A DNA stretch of 23,541 nucleotides from CAZJOD01 sp964547525 (GTDB taxonomy: Bacteria; Bacillota; Clostridia; JAAYHZ01), in the NCBI GenBank assembly GCA_964547525.1, contig CAZJOD010000045.1, positions 1 to 23,541 of the forward strand, in the 5' to 3' direction. Below are positions 7,277 through 15,198 of the stretch, in pieces; the stretch's first letter is position 1, and every line of letters begins with the position of its first letter. A program made the translations under genes and the position numbers. Below the pieces are notes generated by a model. That model searched no databases. It was given only the letters and a program-made list of their open reading frames with translations, and was not told the DNA's origin.

Positions 7277-8005
7277 TCATTCCGCATCCTTTTCCTCAAA
7301 CAAATGATGCATATACGCATTTCTTACTTGTCCATAAAGAAGTCTTGATACAGGTACAATTTGCTTGGCGTAAGTAGTAAGCTCCTTTGCACCGAATTGC
7401 TGTATCCATCCCATATTCACTATATAAGAACGATGTACCTTAATGAATTCTTTGCGGCATAAAAGCTTAGCTTCAAAACCGGATAGCGAGCCGGATACCT
7501 CTTTTACACTGCCGTCCGACATATGAAATAACAACTTTTTACTTATGACTTCTAAAAACTCCAGTTTGCTATATATAATACGCATAATGCCCGAAACCGA
7601 CTTTATATAAAGGCTGTCCTCGGTTTTTTGCATTTCGGAATATATTTTATCCAATATGGGAAACAATTTAATTTCTGTTCCCGGCTTTATTATGTAATAA
7701 TATGCATTTACACTATAACTTTCCACTGCAAATTCAGAAGACGATGTCAAAAATATTATCTTAACATCTTTGTCCGACTCACGTATTTCATGTGCCGCTT
7801 GAATTCCGTTTACCACAGGCATAAGGACATCAAGCAACAAGATATCATATAAACCGGTTCGAATTGTTTCTAAAAGATCGATTGCATTGGTAAAAGTCTT
7901 ATATTTAAGTGCAATCTTCCGTTCATCTTGATATCTGCTTATTAAATTAGAAACACGAGAAAGCTCTTGTATATCATCATCACAAATTGCAATTTTAAGT
8001 GTCAT
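7277..8005 (-). CDS. LytTR-family response regulator
   Basis: A 242-residue two-domain regulator. The receiver domain (1-125) has the acidic pocket CDDD (8-11), the phosphoacceptor Asp59 in LLLDVLMP, a Ser/Thr switch in FLTSSS and Lys107 in IIKPG. The C-terminal LytTR DNA-binding domain (about 135-235) has the typical KVHRSYIVNM and VPVSR blocks. The ATG at 8005 is chosen because GGAGG sits five bases before it; an upstream ATG four codons earlier would overlap that site. AgrA/VirR/ComE-type members are activated by a sensor kinase, often a peptide-sensing HPK10 kinase. None is present in the window. It is divergent from lemA and the C11 peptidase, and LytTR-like repeats lie between, so those genes are its probable targets. 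Confidence 0.92.
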   Translation of the reverse strand: MTLKIAICDDDIQELSRVSNLISRYQDERKIALKYKTFTNAIDLLETIRTGLYDILLLDVLMPVVNGIQAAHEIRESDKDVKIIFLTSSSEFAVESYSVNAYYYIIKPGTEIKLFPILDKIYSEMQKTEDSLYIKSVSGIMRIIYSKLEFLEVISKKLLFHMSDGSVKEVSGSLSGFEAKLLCRKEFIKVHRSYIVNMGWIQQFGAKELTTYAKQIVPVSRLLYGQVRNAYMHHLFEEKDAE

Positions 8006-8029
8006 ACGATCCTCCAAAATACACCCTTT

Positions 8030-8102
8030 TACATTTTAACTTAAAAGAAGAAAATCCTCAATGAGTTTGGTACATTTCAAGTTAAAAAGTATACATTTTA
8101 AG
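8030..8102. promoter_or_regulatory. LytTR-type direct repeats, candidate operator
   Basis: TACATTTCAAG (8071-8081) and TACATTTTAAG (8092-8102) are direct repeats with a 21-bp period, the arrangement bound by LytTR dimers. A third copy, TACATTTTAAC, lies at 8030-8040, 41 bases before the second. The 8030 and 8071 copies stay similar for about 20 bases. The paired sites sit directly upstream of the lemA -35 box, an activator position; the third lies near the LytTR gene and may serve autoregulation. Confidence 0.65.
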
Positions 8103-8105
8103 CAA

Positions 8106-8136
8106 TTGACGGTTACTACCGTATTATTTTTATTAT
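8106..8136 (+). promoter_or_regulatory. lemA promoter, weak, probably activated
   Basis: TTGACG (8106-8111) and TATTAT (8131-8136) are separated by 19 bases, longer than optimal, which fits an activator-dependent promoter just downstream of the LytTR-type repeats. Confidence 0.5.
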
Positions 8137-8197
8137 GCTTAACACATATTCAAGCAAGATTAGATTTTAATAAGGAGTTATAGAGAGGAGATATCCT

Positions 8198-8752
8198 ATG
8201 AGTACAGCGTTAGTTATTGTTATTATCATCACAGTATTGCTTATTTTATGGGTGATGTCCACTCAACGAAAGTTGGTATTGCTTGATGAAAACATCAACA
8301 ATGCAATGAGCCAAATCGGTGTACAGCTCTCTTCGCGTTTTGCCGCATTAACGGCATTGTTAGACCTTACAAAAGGTTACGCCAAACATGAAAGCGAAAC
8401 ATTAATCGAAACGGTTAAATCACGACATAGTGTTATTACAGCCAAATCAACACCTGACGATGTTCTACGTCAAGAGGGGATCCTATCGGAAGCACTAGGT
8501 AGAATCTCAATGATATCCGAACAGTATCCAAAGTTAAAAGCGAATGAAAATTATGCTAAAACCATAGATGCGGTAAATAAATACGAGAATATGGTTCGCA
8601 CAGGTCACTTGATCTATAACGACAGTGTAACAAAGTTAAATCGTGAAATCCGCATGTTCCCCGTTTCTGCCATTGCAGGTATGCTCGGTTTTCTACAAAG
8701 AGAATATTTGGAAGAACAGCAAGACAAAATGAATATGCTTGATATGAAATGA
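8198..8752 (+). CDS. lemA: LemA family protein
   Basis: A 184-residue protein with one N-terminal transmembrane helix (about 4-21) followed by a long helical domain. The family signatures are visible: LVLLDENINNAMSQIGVQL after the helix, an Arg-rich ALLDL segment, YPKLKANENY, and the end FPVSAIAGMLGF. Length matches LemA (about 180-190). The molecular role of LemA proteins is poorly known; they often neighbour membrane proteases or TPM-domain proteins. Here the neighbour, 65 bases downstream, is a C11 cysteine peptidase lipoprotein, suggesting co-transcription. Unlike many members, the C-terminal end is a short acidic-basic tail (EEQQDKMNMLDMK). The start ATG follows GAGGAG at seven bases. 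Confidence 0.92.
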   Translation: MSTALVIVIIITVLLILWVMSTQRKLVLLDENINNAMSQIGVQLSSRFAALTALLDLTKGYAKHESETLIETVKSRHSVITAKSTPDDVLRQEGILSEALGRISMISEQYPKLKANENYAKTIDAVNKYENMVRTGHLIYNDSVTKLNREIRMFPVSAIAGMLGFLQREYLEEQQDKMNMLDMK

Positions 8753-8817
8753 GGTTATTTCCAAAGAAGAATTTAATTAAAAGAAAAAACAACTATTATG
8801 AATATAGGAGAAAATAA

Positions 8818-10824
8818 ATGAAGAAATTAATAACAATCTTACTTAGCTTAACACTAATTGTTCTTCTCTCAGCCTGCGGTGATCCGATAAATTCTGATAT
8901 CGGCGAATCGGAACCACAGCAAAGCGTAACAAATTCGAGAGAAACAGGACAGCAACAAAACACAATAAACCCAATTGAAACAGAATGGGCAATTTATTGG
9001 TATCTATGTGGTAGCGATCTGGAAACCCATTATGGTGCTGCCACTAACGACCTGGTAGAAATGTTGGAGGTAGACCTTCCTGATAATGTTAAAGTGGTTA
9101 TACAGACAGGTGGTGCAATGGTTTGGCAAAACGAATTAATTAACGCCGATAAACTTCAACGTTATGTTTACGACAGCAACGGTTTATACCTTATAGAAGA
9201 ACTGCCTTCCGCAAGTATGGGGGATCCGCGCACTCTTACAAGTTTTTTAAGTTTTGCAAAAGAGAACCATCCTGCAAAACGTACTATGGTTATATTTTGG
9301 AATCATGGAGGCGGTTCGGTAACCGGAGCGGCCTTTGACGAGTTGTACGATATGGATTCATTGACATTACCTGAGTTATATTATGCATTTACAACTGTTT
9401 TCGGGGCAAATACAAATAATCAACCCATAGACATTATTGGCTTTGACACCTGTTTGATGGCAACAATAGATACTGCATACACATTCTCAGACATTGCCAA
9501 ATACTTGGTTGCATCCGAAGAATTAGAACCGGGTAACGGATGGTATTATTCCGGTATACTAAACGCTATTTCAGAAAATCCAACCATAAAACCGGCGGAA
9601 CTATCCAAGGTTATTTGTGACACTTATGTAGAAGGTTGTATTTTAGAAGGAACTCAAGATAACATAACCTTGTCGGTCACGGATCTTTCAAAAGTAGGAA
9701 ATTTGATAACCGCTTATGATAATTTCGGAAAAGAAGCGCTGGCAAACGCTATCGAATCTCCTACTTTTCTTACACTTTTTTCAAGAGTTGCAGGAAGTAT
9801 TGAAAACTACGGAGGAAACACACGCGAGCAAGGTTTTACCAATATGGCCGATCTAGGACATCTTGCAAGAAACTCGGCCGATATTCTCCCTGATACGTTT
9901 TCTCAAGTACTTGCCGCTCTAGAGGATTGTATCGAGTATAAGGTTTACGGTAAATATCGCAAGGAATCAACCGGTTTGTCTTGCTACTACTCTTACAACG
10001 GAGATATGGACGACTGGTCGGTATATTCGCAATTAGGTCCTTCTGAAGCTTTTCGTTACTTATATACATACGGTTTGACAGGTACGCTTACCAAAGACGG
10101 AATGGATTATATATCTAAGATGAATTATAAAAGTCTACCTGAATTATTGACATTAAATAATGTGAATTGGAACGACGCAATTGTCACTGTCGACGAAGAA
10201 GGCCTTTCTACCCTCACTCTCGGAAACAAAGCAAACGAAATATTATCATCAATTACTTTTGAATTATTTTATGTCGATGTCGAAGAAGATATCATGCTTT
10301 GTCTGGGTTCTGATAACGATATCATTGCAGATTGGGAAACCGGTGTATTCAAAGATAATTTCAGAGGTGTTTGGGGTAGTCTGGACGGTGCGCTGTGTTA
10401 CATGGAGATTTCCTACGAAGGAGACGATTATAATATTTATTCAATACCAATATTGCTTAACGATGAAGACTATAACCTCAATGTTATATATGACTTTACT
10501 ACTGAAGAATTCTATATTTTAGGTGCAAGAAAAAGTCTTGATGAAAGTGGTGCCGCTGATAAGAACCTGCGCTCTTTGATGGAAGGTGATAAAGTACAAA
10601 CAATTCATTTCGTTACTATACTTAGCGAAGACAGCGATGAATCGATTGCAGTACCGGTAGATACAATATATGTAACCGACACAACATCATTTGCCGAAAC
10701 AGAGTTGGGTGACGGGCTGTTTATTATGATATATGTGATGACAGACAGTCAGGGCAACACGGCTTATTCATCCCCTGTAATATTTGAATCAATAGACGGA
10801 GAGATATTTACTAGTGTAGAGTAA
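8818..10824 (+). CDS. Clostripain-related (C11) cysteine peptidase lipoprotein
   Basis: A 668-residue protein with a lipoprotein signal peptide; the lipobox LLSAC places the lipidated cysteine at residue 20, so it is anchored outside the cytoplasmic membrane. A low-complexity Gln/Ser/Glu linker (about 21-52) precedes the C11 domain (about 55-420). The catalytic dyad is visible: His163 in FWNHGGG and Cys212 in GFDTCLM, with the usual spacing. The C-terminal part (about 430-668) is beta-rich and shows no motif I know. Clostripain cleaves after Arg and self-processes; substrate here is unknown. It is probably the second gene of a lemA-C11 unit controlled by the divergent LytTR regulator. AGGAG precedes the ATG. 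Confidence 0.92.
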   Translation: MKKLITILLSLTLIVLLSACGDPINSDIGESEPQQSVTNSRETGQQQNTINPIETEWAIYWYLCGSDLETHYGAATNDLVEMLEVDLPDNVKVVIQTGGAMVWQNELINADKLQRYVYDSNGLYLIEELPSASMGDPRTLTSFLSFAKENHPAKRTMVIFWNHGGGSVTGAAFDELYDMDSLTLPELYYAFTTVFGANTNNQPIDIIGFDTCLMATIDTAYTFSDIAKYLVASEELEPGNGWYYSGILNAISENPTIKPAELSKVICDTYVEGCILEGTQDNITLSVTDLSKVGNLITAYDNFGKEALANAIESPTFLTLFSRVAGSIENYGGNTREQGFTNMADLGHLARNSADILPDTFSQVLAALEDCIEYKVYGKYRKESTGLSCYYSYNGDMDDWSVYSQLGPSEAFRYLYTYGLTGTLTKDGMDYISKMNYKSLPELLTLNNVNWNDAIVTVDEEGLSTLTLGNKANEILSSITFELFYVDVEEDIMLCLGSDNDIIADWETGVFKDNFRGVWGSLDGALCYMEISYEGDDYNIYSIPILLNDEDYNLNVIYDFTTEEFYILGARKSLDESGAADKNLRSLMEGDKVQTIHFVTILSEDSDESIAVPVDTIYVTDTTSFAETELGDGLFIMIYVMTDSQGNTAYSSPVIFESIDGEIFTSVE

Positions 10825-10916
10825 ATACATATTTGGGGGTGAATATAATAAAATTTTTATAAGATTTTAAAGGTATTATCTTTGGAAATTGTTATAAAAT
10901 TGGATAAATGTGATTT

Positions 10917-11123
10917 TTATTGTTTAATATTTATAAAAAGATTGTGTGTATTTAATGATTTTACTGTTATAACTCCCTTAATGTATACTGGCGTTCCAAT
11001 CAATATGGTTTGGGTTGTATTTTCAAAGTTGCGTTGTAACATATAATGTTACCAATGCCGTTTATCATTGAAAATACCTTCATCTTCACCAATTGATTTT
11101 ACAACTTCGGATTCAGTGTTCAT
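10917..11123 (-). pseudogene. Possible decayed gene fragment, family unknown
   Basis: The gap between the C11 gene and trkH (440 bases) holds no intact gene. On the minus strand a 69-codon frame from an ATG at 11123 to a TAA at 10917 is interrupted once, by a TAA at 11051-11049. The first part (NTESEVVKSIGEDEGIFND) and the second (LIGTPVYIKGVITVKSL) look protein-like, but there is no ribosome binding site and I recognise no family. It may be a relic of a small gene or chance in AT-rich DNA. Confidence 0.25.
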
Positions 11124-11204
11124 TAATTTATTGCAATAAAATAAAGTTTATGTAACAGGATCATTTAATATTAGATAATAAAATTTATTATCCTTACCAT
11201 TAGT

Positions 11205-11251
11205 AAGTAGAGAAGGTAAAATATATATACCCTCTTCTTCCTTCTCTACTT
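11205..11251. terminator. Hairpin between convergent C11 and trkH genes
   Basis: AAGTAGAGAAGG (11205-11216) pairs perfectly with CCTTCTCTACTT (11240-11251), a 12-bp stem with a 23-base loop. Neither strand has a clear T-run after the stem, so termination efficiency is uncertain; it may instead be a 3' stabilising structure of the trk transcript. Confidence 0.5.
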
Positions 11252-11264
11252 AAATATGAATAAA

Positions 11265-12740
11265 TCAAAAAATGTGATTTCTTATATATACCTTTATAGC
11301 AGAAATACTTGAATACACTCCCGTAAAAACTATAAATATTTCCAGCCGCCCAAGTATCATACCAAACATCTGTATTATAAGCGTGGCAGTTCCGGTAGAA
11401 GGTCCTGTTAACCCAATGGATAAACCTACAGTACCAATAGTTGATGCAAACTCAAACATGGCTTCTGTAAGAGAACAACCTTCTGTCACTGTTAATAAAA
11501 GTGATCCTATTACAAAGATACTAATATAACATATGGTGAATCCCATAACATCATTAATAAAACTTTGATCAATACGAGTTTTCCCTTGTGCTTTATAATA
11601 ATATAAAGTATCTACTCTGTTTTCGGGAGACAAACGTTTTCGTATATTGCTAAACATTGTGCGCATTATAACATATACACGAGATAATTTAATTCCACCT
11701 GCAGTCGAACCTATACCACCACCGATTAACATTAAAAGTATTAGCAGTCCTATAGCAAATGGCGGCCAATCTTTATAATCTACTGTAGAATATCCCGTAG
11801 TAGATAATGCTGATACTATATTAAAAATAGCTATTCTGATTGATTTACCAATGTTGCTATATATTACTCCGGTGAGTGAAACCGCTGCTAATGTTATAAA
11901 TATAATCAACAACACCATTAAAAATTTTATTTCACTTACACGAACAGCCTGTTTAAATTTTCTTCTAACCACCAGTAATAGTACAGCGAAATTTGTTGTA
12001 CCTATTAGCATTAAAACAATAGTCAATACTTCAATAGGAATATTATCATATACTCCAATACTATAAATATGAGTAGAAAATCCACCTGTAGAAAGAGCGG
12101 ACATAGCATGCAGTAAGCTGTCAAACGCATCCATACCTAGTAAAATATATAGCAATGTTCCTATAATTAAAGATGTTATATAGATCATAAAAATTGTCCA
12201 TACAGTCTTCCTAAGGTTTGGTCTTAACCTGTCAGGATGTCCCTCAGCATTATATAGATTCATAGCTTGTTTACCATGGACAAACATTATCATAACCATA
12301 ACAAATCCCAAACCCCCACAAAATTGCATAAAGCTTCGATGAAACAAAAATACTCGGGGAGTTGATGATACATCTATAACAGATAATCCTGTGGTTGTCC
12401 AACCACTCACAGCTTCAAATAATGCTTGCACAATTGTTAGTTTTTCAGATATTAAAAAGGGTATTGCACCAATTATAAAACCATAACACCAAGCAAATAG
12501 AACTGTTAAGCTTCCTCTTTGCCTTAATTGTTTCCAATTATCATTAGTATTGTCCTGCTTTGAAAAAACACAAATTATTATTCCTATAATAAATGAAATA
12601 ACCGATGGTATAATAAAAGCAATAGCATATTTTATTTCTTCTTTATAAAAAGGTAAAACTACCAAGGGAATCGCCACAAGTAAACCTATAAGCATAACAA
12701 GTTTACCACAATTACTGCAATTTTTTAAATTTATTTTCAA
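11265..12740 (-). CDS. trkH: TrkH/KtrB-family potassium channel subunit
   Basis: A 491-residue integral membrane protein that forms the K+ pathway of a Trk system. The four pore loops with their filter glycines are visible in order: SGWTTTGLS (about 112-120), ALSTGGFST (215-223), ALSTTGYST (311-319) and STIGTVGLS (433-441), each between paired helices. The gating-loop region GGGIGSTAGGIK (340-351) is also present. The start is a TTG at 12740, four bases after the stop of the preceding trkA-like gene, with GGCGGTGAT as a modest ribosome site; the next Met (residue 16) would cut the first helix. It is the last gene of the TPR-trkA-trkA-trkH operon. Its nucleotide-gated subunits are the two upstream TrkA-like proteins. 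Confidence 0.93.
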   Translation of the reverse strand: MKINLKNCSNCGKLVMLIGLLVAIPLVVLPFYKEEIKYAIAFIIPSVISFIIGIIICVFSKQDNTNDNWKQLRQRGSLTVLFAWCYGFIIGAIPFLISEKLTIVQALFEAVSGWTTTGLSVIDVSSTPRVFLFHRSFMQFCGGLGFVMVMIMFVHGKQAMNLYNAEGHPDRLRPNLRKTVWTIFMIYITSLIIGTLLYILLGMDAFDSLLHAMSALSTGGFSTHIYSIGVYDNIPIEVLTIVLMLIGTTNFAVLLLVVRRKFKQAVRVSEIKFLMVLLIIFITLAAVSLTGVIYSNIGKSIRIAIFNIVSALSTTGYSTVDYKDWPPFAIGLLILLMLIGGGIGSTAGGIKLSRVYVIMRTMFSNIRKRLSPENRVDTLYYYKAQGKTRIDQSFINDVMGFTICYISIFVIGSLLLTVTEGCSLTEAMFEFASTIGTVGLSIGLTGPSTGTATLIIQMFGMILGRLEIFIVFTGVYSSISAIKVYIRNHIF

Positions 12741-12744
12741 TATA

Positions 12745-13410
12745 TCACCGCCCGGTCAATTCTCTTACCGCTACATTTTCTTGTTTATCAGATGAAATGA
12801 GTACTAATATATCTCCTGATAAAATTCGCGTGTCTCCCCTTGGTACTAAATTTTTATCTTGCCTTAGAATACAACCAACTATAACTTCCTCAGGTAGATT
12901 AATTTCCCATAACTTTTTTCCTACTACAGGTGCATATTCATGAATTGGCACTTCGGCTATACTTATCCTACCTTGTCTGATCGGAATTAGTGTAGCGAAT
13001 TCTTCCATGAAGGCTTGTTGTTCAATAATACCTGTAATGGTACTCGTTGCACATACAACAGAATCTATTCCCATTTTGTAAAAAAACTCAGTTTTTTTTG
13101 GATCATTTATTATAGCTACAGTTTTCTTTATATTAAATTTTTTCTTGCATAACTGACAAGTAACTAAATTAGCATCGTCTCTTTGAGTAAGAGCAATTGC
13201 TATATCCATATCTTGAGCATTTGCTTCTTCTAATATATAAGGTTTTGTCCCATCACCATTTATAACGATCAGGGAATCTATCTCGGATAAAACCAAGCAA
13301 TCTTGATATTTATTATTAATTACCGTAACACAATAACCTTTCTTTATTAAAGATAAAGCAAGTGATCTCGCTTTGTGAAAGCCACCGATTAATAAGACCT
13401 GCTGTTTCAT
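12745..13410 (-). CDS. trkA: TrkA-like regulator with TrkA-C domain, degenerate NAD motif
   Basis: A 221-residue cytosolic regulator: a Rossmann-like TrkA-N (RCK-N) domain (1-120) and a TrkA-C (RCK-C) domain (about 150-221, with VGKKLWEINLPEEV and LSGDILVLISS). The glycine-rich loop expected as G-x-G-x-x-G reads LLIGGFHKARS, and the acidic residue that normally ends beta2 is Asn (VINNKY), so nucleotide binding is probably weak or lost. In long TrkA proteins the second half is likewise often degenerate; here the two halves are separate genes. It overlaps the upstream trkA-N gene by four bases (ATGA) and has AAGGAGG in front of the start. Confidence 0.88.
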   Translation of the reverse strand: MKQQVLLIGGFHKARSLALSLIKKGYCVTVINNKYQDCLVLSEIDSLIVINGDGTKPYILEEANAQDMDIAIALTQRDDANLVTCQLCKKKFNIKKTVAIINDPKKTEFFYKMGIDSVVCATSTITGIIEQQAFMEEFATLIPIRQGRISIAEVPIHEYAPVVGKKLWEINLPEEVIVGCILRQDKNLVPRGDTRILSGDILVLISSDKQENVAVRELTGR

Positions 13411-13856
13411 ATACTTATTACCTCCTTGTTCATGTTATCAAGTATCGTATGAATTTGTTGTACCGAGAGGATAGCCGGACAAATAGTATCGATTCCGAAT
13501 TCCTGATAAACACATTTTCTATCAGGATCATATAATCTGGTAATAACTCGTTTTACCTTAAATAATTCCTTAACAATTTGCGCAACCATAATGTTAGTAT
13601 TATCATCATTAGTTACCGAAACCACAACAGTGGCTTTATTTATTTGTGCTTCGATAAGTATGTCAATATCAGTAGCATCACCGGTCAATGTTAATCCGCC
13701 ATATGAAGGCGATAATTTATCAAAAGAGTTTTTATCATCATCTATAATCAACACATTACATTCATCATCGGATAAAGTATTAGCTAAATTAGCTCCTAAT
13801 CGGCCGCATCCAATTATAATTACATATTCATCGTTTTTTTTGTTCCTCGAAAACAT
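13407..13856 (-). CDS. TrkA-N (RCK-N) domain protein, NAD-binding
   Basis: A 149-residue protein holding only an RCK-N domain. It has an intact nucleotide loop GCGRLGANLA (about 17-26), an acidic beta2 end (VLIIDDD), and the GDATD and TNDDNTN blocks of TrkA. There is no TrkA-C domain, which normally follows; in a standard TrkA of about 450 residues two N and two C domains alternate. Together with the next gene it probably forms the gating assembly of TrkH, this one sensing NAD(H) or ATP/ADP and the other carrying the C domain. The ribosome site GAGGAGG lies inside the end of the TPR gene, so translation is coupled. It overlaps the downstream gene by four bases. Confidence 0.88.
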   Translation of the reverse strand: MFSRNKKNDEYVIIIGCGRLGANLANTLSDDECNVLIIDDDKNSFDKLSPSYGGLTLTGDATDIDILIEAQINKATVVVSVTNDDNTNIMVAQIVKELFKVKRVITRLYDPDRKCVYQEFGIDTICPAILSVQQIHTILDNMNKEVISI

Positions 13857-13861
13857 AACAT

Positions 13862-14245
13862 TTACCTCCTCTTTACATGACCGATACCATTATTATCATA
13901 CATTACCTTATATAAATCTTTTTTCTCCTGTTTACATTCCTCTTCACAAAAAACGAATCTCTTTTGAGAAAAAATATTCCCATAACATTCAAGATTACTT
14001 CGAGCAGGAATATATGTAGGATCAAGTGCCCATGAAGCACGAAAGTGTTTCATGGCCATTAAGTGATTTCCTTGGGTTTCAAGTAATATACCTAAAAAAT
14101 TGTGTGGTTCCGGAGCATGTGGATAATTCTTCATAGCTTCAGTTATTAACATTTTGCAGTCGTTATATTTCTGTTGATATATTAATGTCTTAACCTGATC
14201 GCATAAAACATTAAGGTCGTAATTAGTCTTAATATTATTATCCAT
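13862..14245 (-). CDS. Small TPR-repeat protein at the head of the trk operon
   Basis: A 127-residue soluble protein with about two tetratricopeptide-like repeats (about residues 12-45 and 48-82): the pattern PHNFLGILLETQGNHLMA followed by AMKHFRASWALDPTYIPARS is typical, with A-x-x-P at repeat ends. The C-terminal third is charged and contains a Cys pair (FCEEECKQ). TPR units bind other proteins, so it may link the TrkA-like subunits or a kinase, but that is inference. The ATG follows AAGGAGG at eight bases. It is five bases ahead of the trkA-N gene, and the first gene after the tandem repeat at 14329-14350. I know of no experimental role for it in K+ transport. Confidence 0.75.
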   Translation of the reverse strand: MDNNIKTNYDLNVLCDQVKTLIYQQKYNDCKMLITEAMKNYPHAPEPHNFLGILLETQGNHLMAMKHFRASWALDPTYIPARSNLECYGNIFSQKRFVFCEEECKQEKKDLYKVMYDNNGIGHVKRR

Positions 14246-14313
14246 GCCATATACCTCCTTATAAATTAATGTTCATTTATAAGTTTAATTTACCGGATAA
14301 TTTGTTATTTCGG

Positions 14314-14350
14314 TGTGAGGATAAGTAAAATTATGTGAGAATTATGTGAG
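14314..14350 (-). promoter_or_regulatory. Tandem-repeat operator upstream of trk operon, candidate KdpE site
   Basis: AATTATGTGAG occurs twice back to back (14329-14339 and 14340-14350), a perfect 11-bp tandem repeat, and TGTGAG recurs at 14314-14319. On the coding (minus) strand the core reads CTCACA. Tandem sites one helical turn apart are typical of OmpR/PhoB/KdpE-type regulators, and the kdpE-like gene ends 150 bases away. A TATAAA -10 candidate near 14284-14279 lacks a good -35, fitting activation. Confidence 0.55.
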
Positions 14351-14498
14351 GATATAAAAGATTTTATATATAAAAGCAAACAAGAGAATATCAATCATAA
14401 AGATTAATATTCAACCTATTGATATAAAGGTTCATTAATACAATGTATAAAAAGTGTAATATCGTCTAAATAATTATACTTGCTAAAACCGGCTATTA

Positions 14499-15197
14499 TT
14501 ATTCACCTGTGAGTCTGTAACCTACACCAATTTCTGTCATAATATAACGTGGTTTTGCAGGATTTTTCTCAATTTTTCTCCTTATTCCGGCCATTAGTGT
14601 CCTTAAAGCTTGTGTATCCGTACCATAACCTATACCCCATATTTCTCTGATAATATAACTTGTAGTTAAAACTTTTCCTGCATTTTTAAAAAACAAGGAT
14701 AATAAATTATATTCCATTGGCGTCATGTGTATTTCCACACCATCTAAGAACACCAAATGCTTATCAAGGTCGATTTTAAGACCACTAATTTGGTAAATAG
14801 CTTGGTTCTTCGTTATGTTTTGTTTATATAAATGTCTAAAAGCTACTCTTATACGTGCTAAAAGCTCTGTAGCTGAGAATGGTTTTGTCAAATAATCATC
14901 AGCACCGGTATCTAGAGCTGCAACTTTTTCTTTATCTTGGTCTCTTGCAGAAACAACAATAATTGGCATTTCAGACCATTCCCTTACTTTTTTTATAACC
15001 TCCATACCATCAAAATCAGGTAAGCCCAGGTCAAGCAACATTAAATCTATTTGCTCCGATATAAGCGAACTTAGTGCTCCTTGCCCCGTTTTAACTACAA
15101 CATACTTATAACCTACAGAATGTAATGCATAACATATAAAATTACTAATTTGTACATCGTCTTCAACAACTAAAATATATTGACTAAAATTACTCAT
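14499..15197 (-). CDS. kdpE: OmpR/KdpE-like response regulator
   Basis: A 232-residue regulator. The receiver domain (1-122) has acidic residues VVEDD (10-14), phosphoacceptor Asp56 in LLDLGLP and Lys105 in DYLTKPF. The C-terminal OmpR-type winged helix (about 132-230) includes LTPMEYNLL-like (here MTPMEYNLL), the DNA-contact region TLMAGIRRKIEKNP and GVGYRL. Sequence style is close to KdpE, which controls K+ uptake genes. It starts one base after the kinase gene stop, with GGAGGTGAT as ribosome site within the kinase's last codons. The neighbouring K+ genes are trk, not kdpFABC; the probable target is the trk operon beginning 250 bases downstream. Confidence 0.92.
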   Translation of the reverse strand: MSNFSQYILVVEDDVQISNFICYALHSVGYKYVVVKTGQGALSSLISEQIDLMLLDLGLPDFDGMEVIKKVREWSEMPIIVVSARDQDKEKVAALDTGADDYLTKPFSATELLARIRVAFRHLYKQNITKNQAIYQISGLKIDLDKHLVFLDGVEIHMTPMEYNLLSLFFKNAGKVLTTSYIIREIWGIGYGTDTQALRTLMAGIRRKIEKNPAKPRYIMTEIGVGYRLTGE

Positions 15198-15198
15198 A

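Noticed and set aside
8006..8017. Four-codon longer start for the LytTR gene
   Set aside because: That ATG overlaps the GGAGG ribosome site that serves the ATG at 8005.
9836..10069. Minus-strand open frame inside the C11 gene
   Set aside because: Antisense to a recognisable peptidase; no ribosome site.
13591..14019. Plus-strand open frame opposite trkA-N and TPR genes
   Set aside because: It is antisense to two genes with clear families and tight operon spacing; product has no coherent features.
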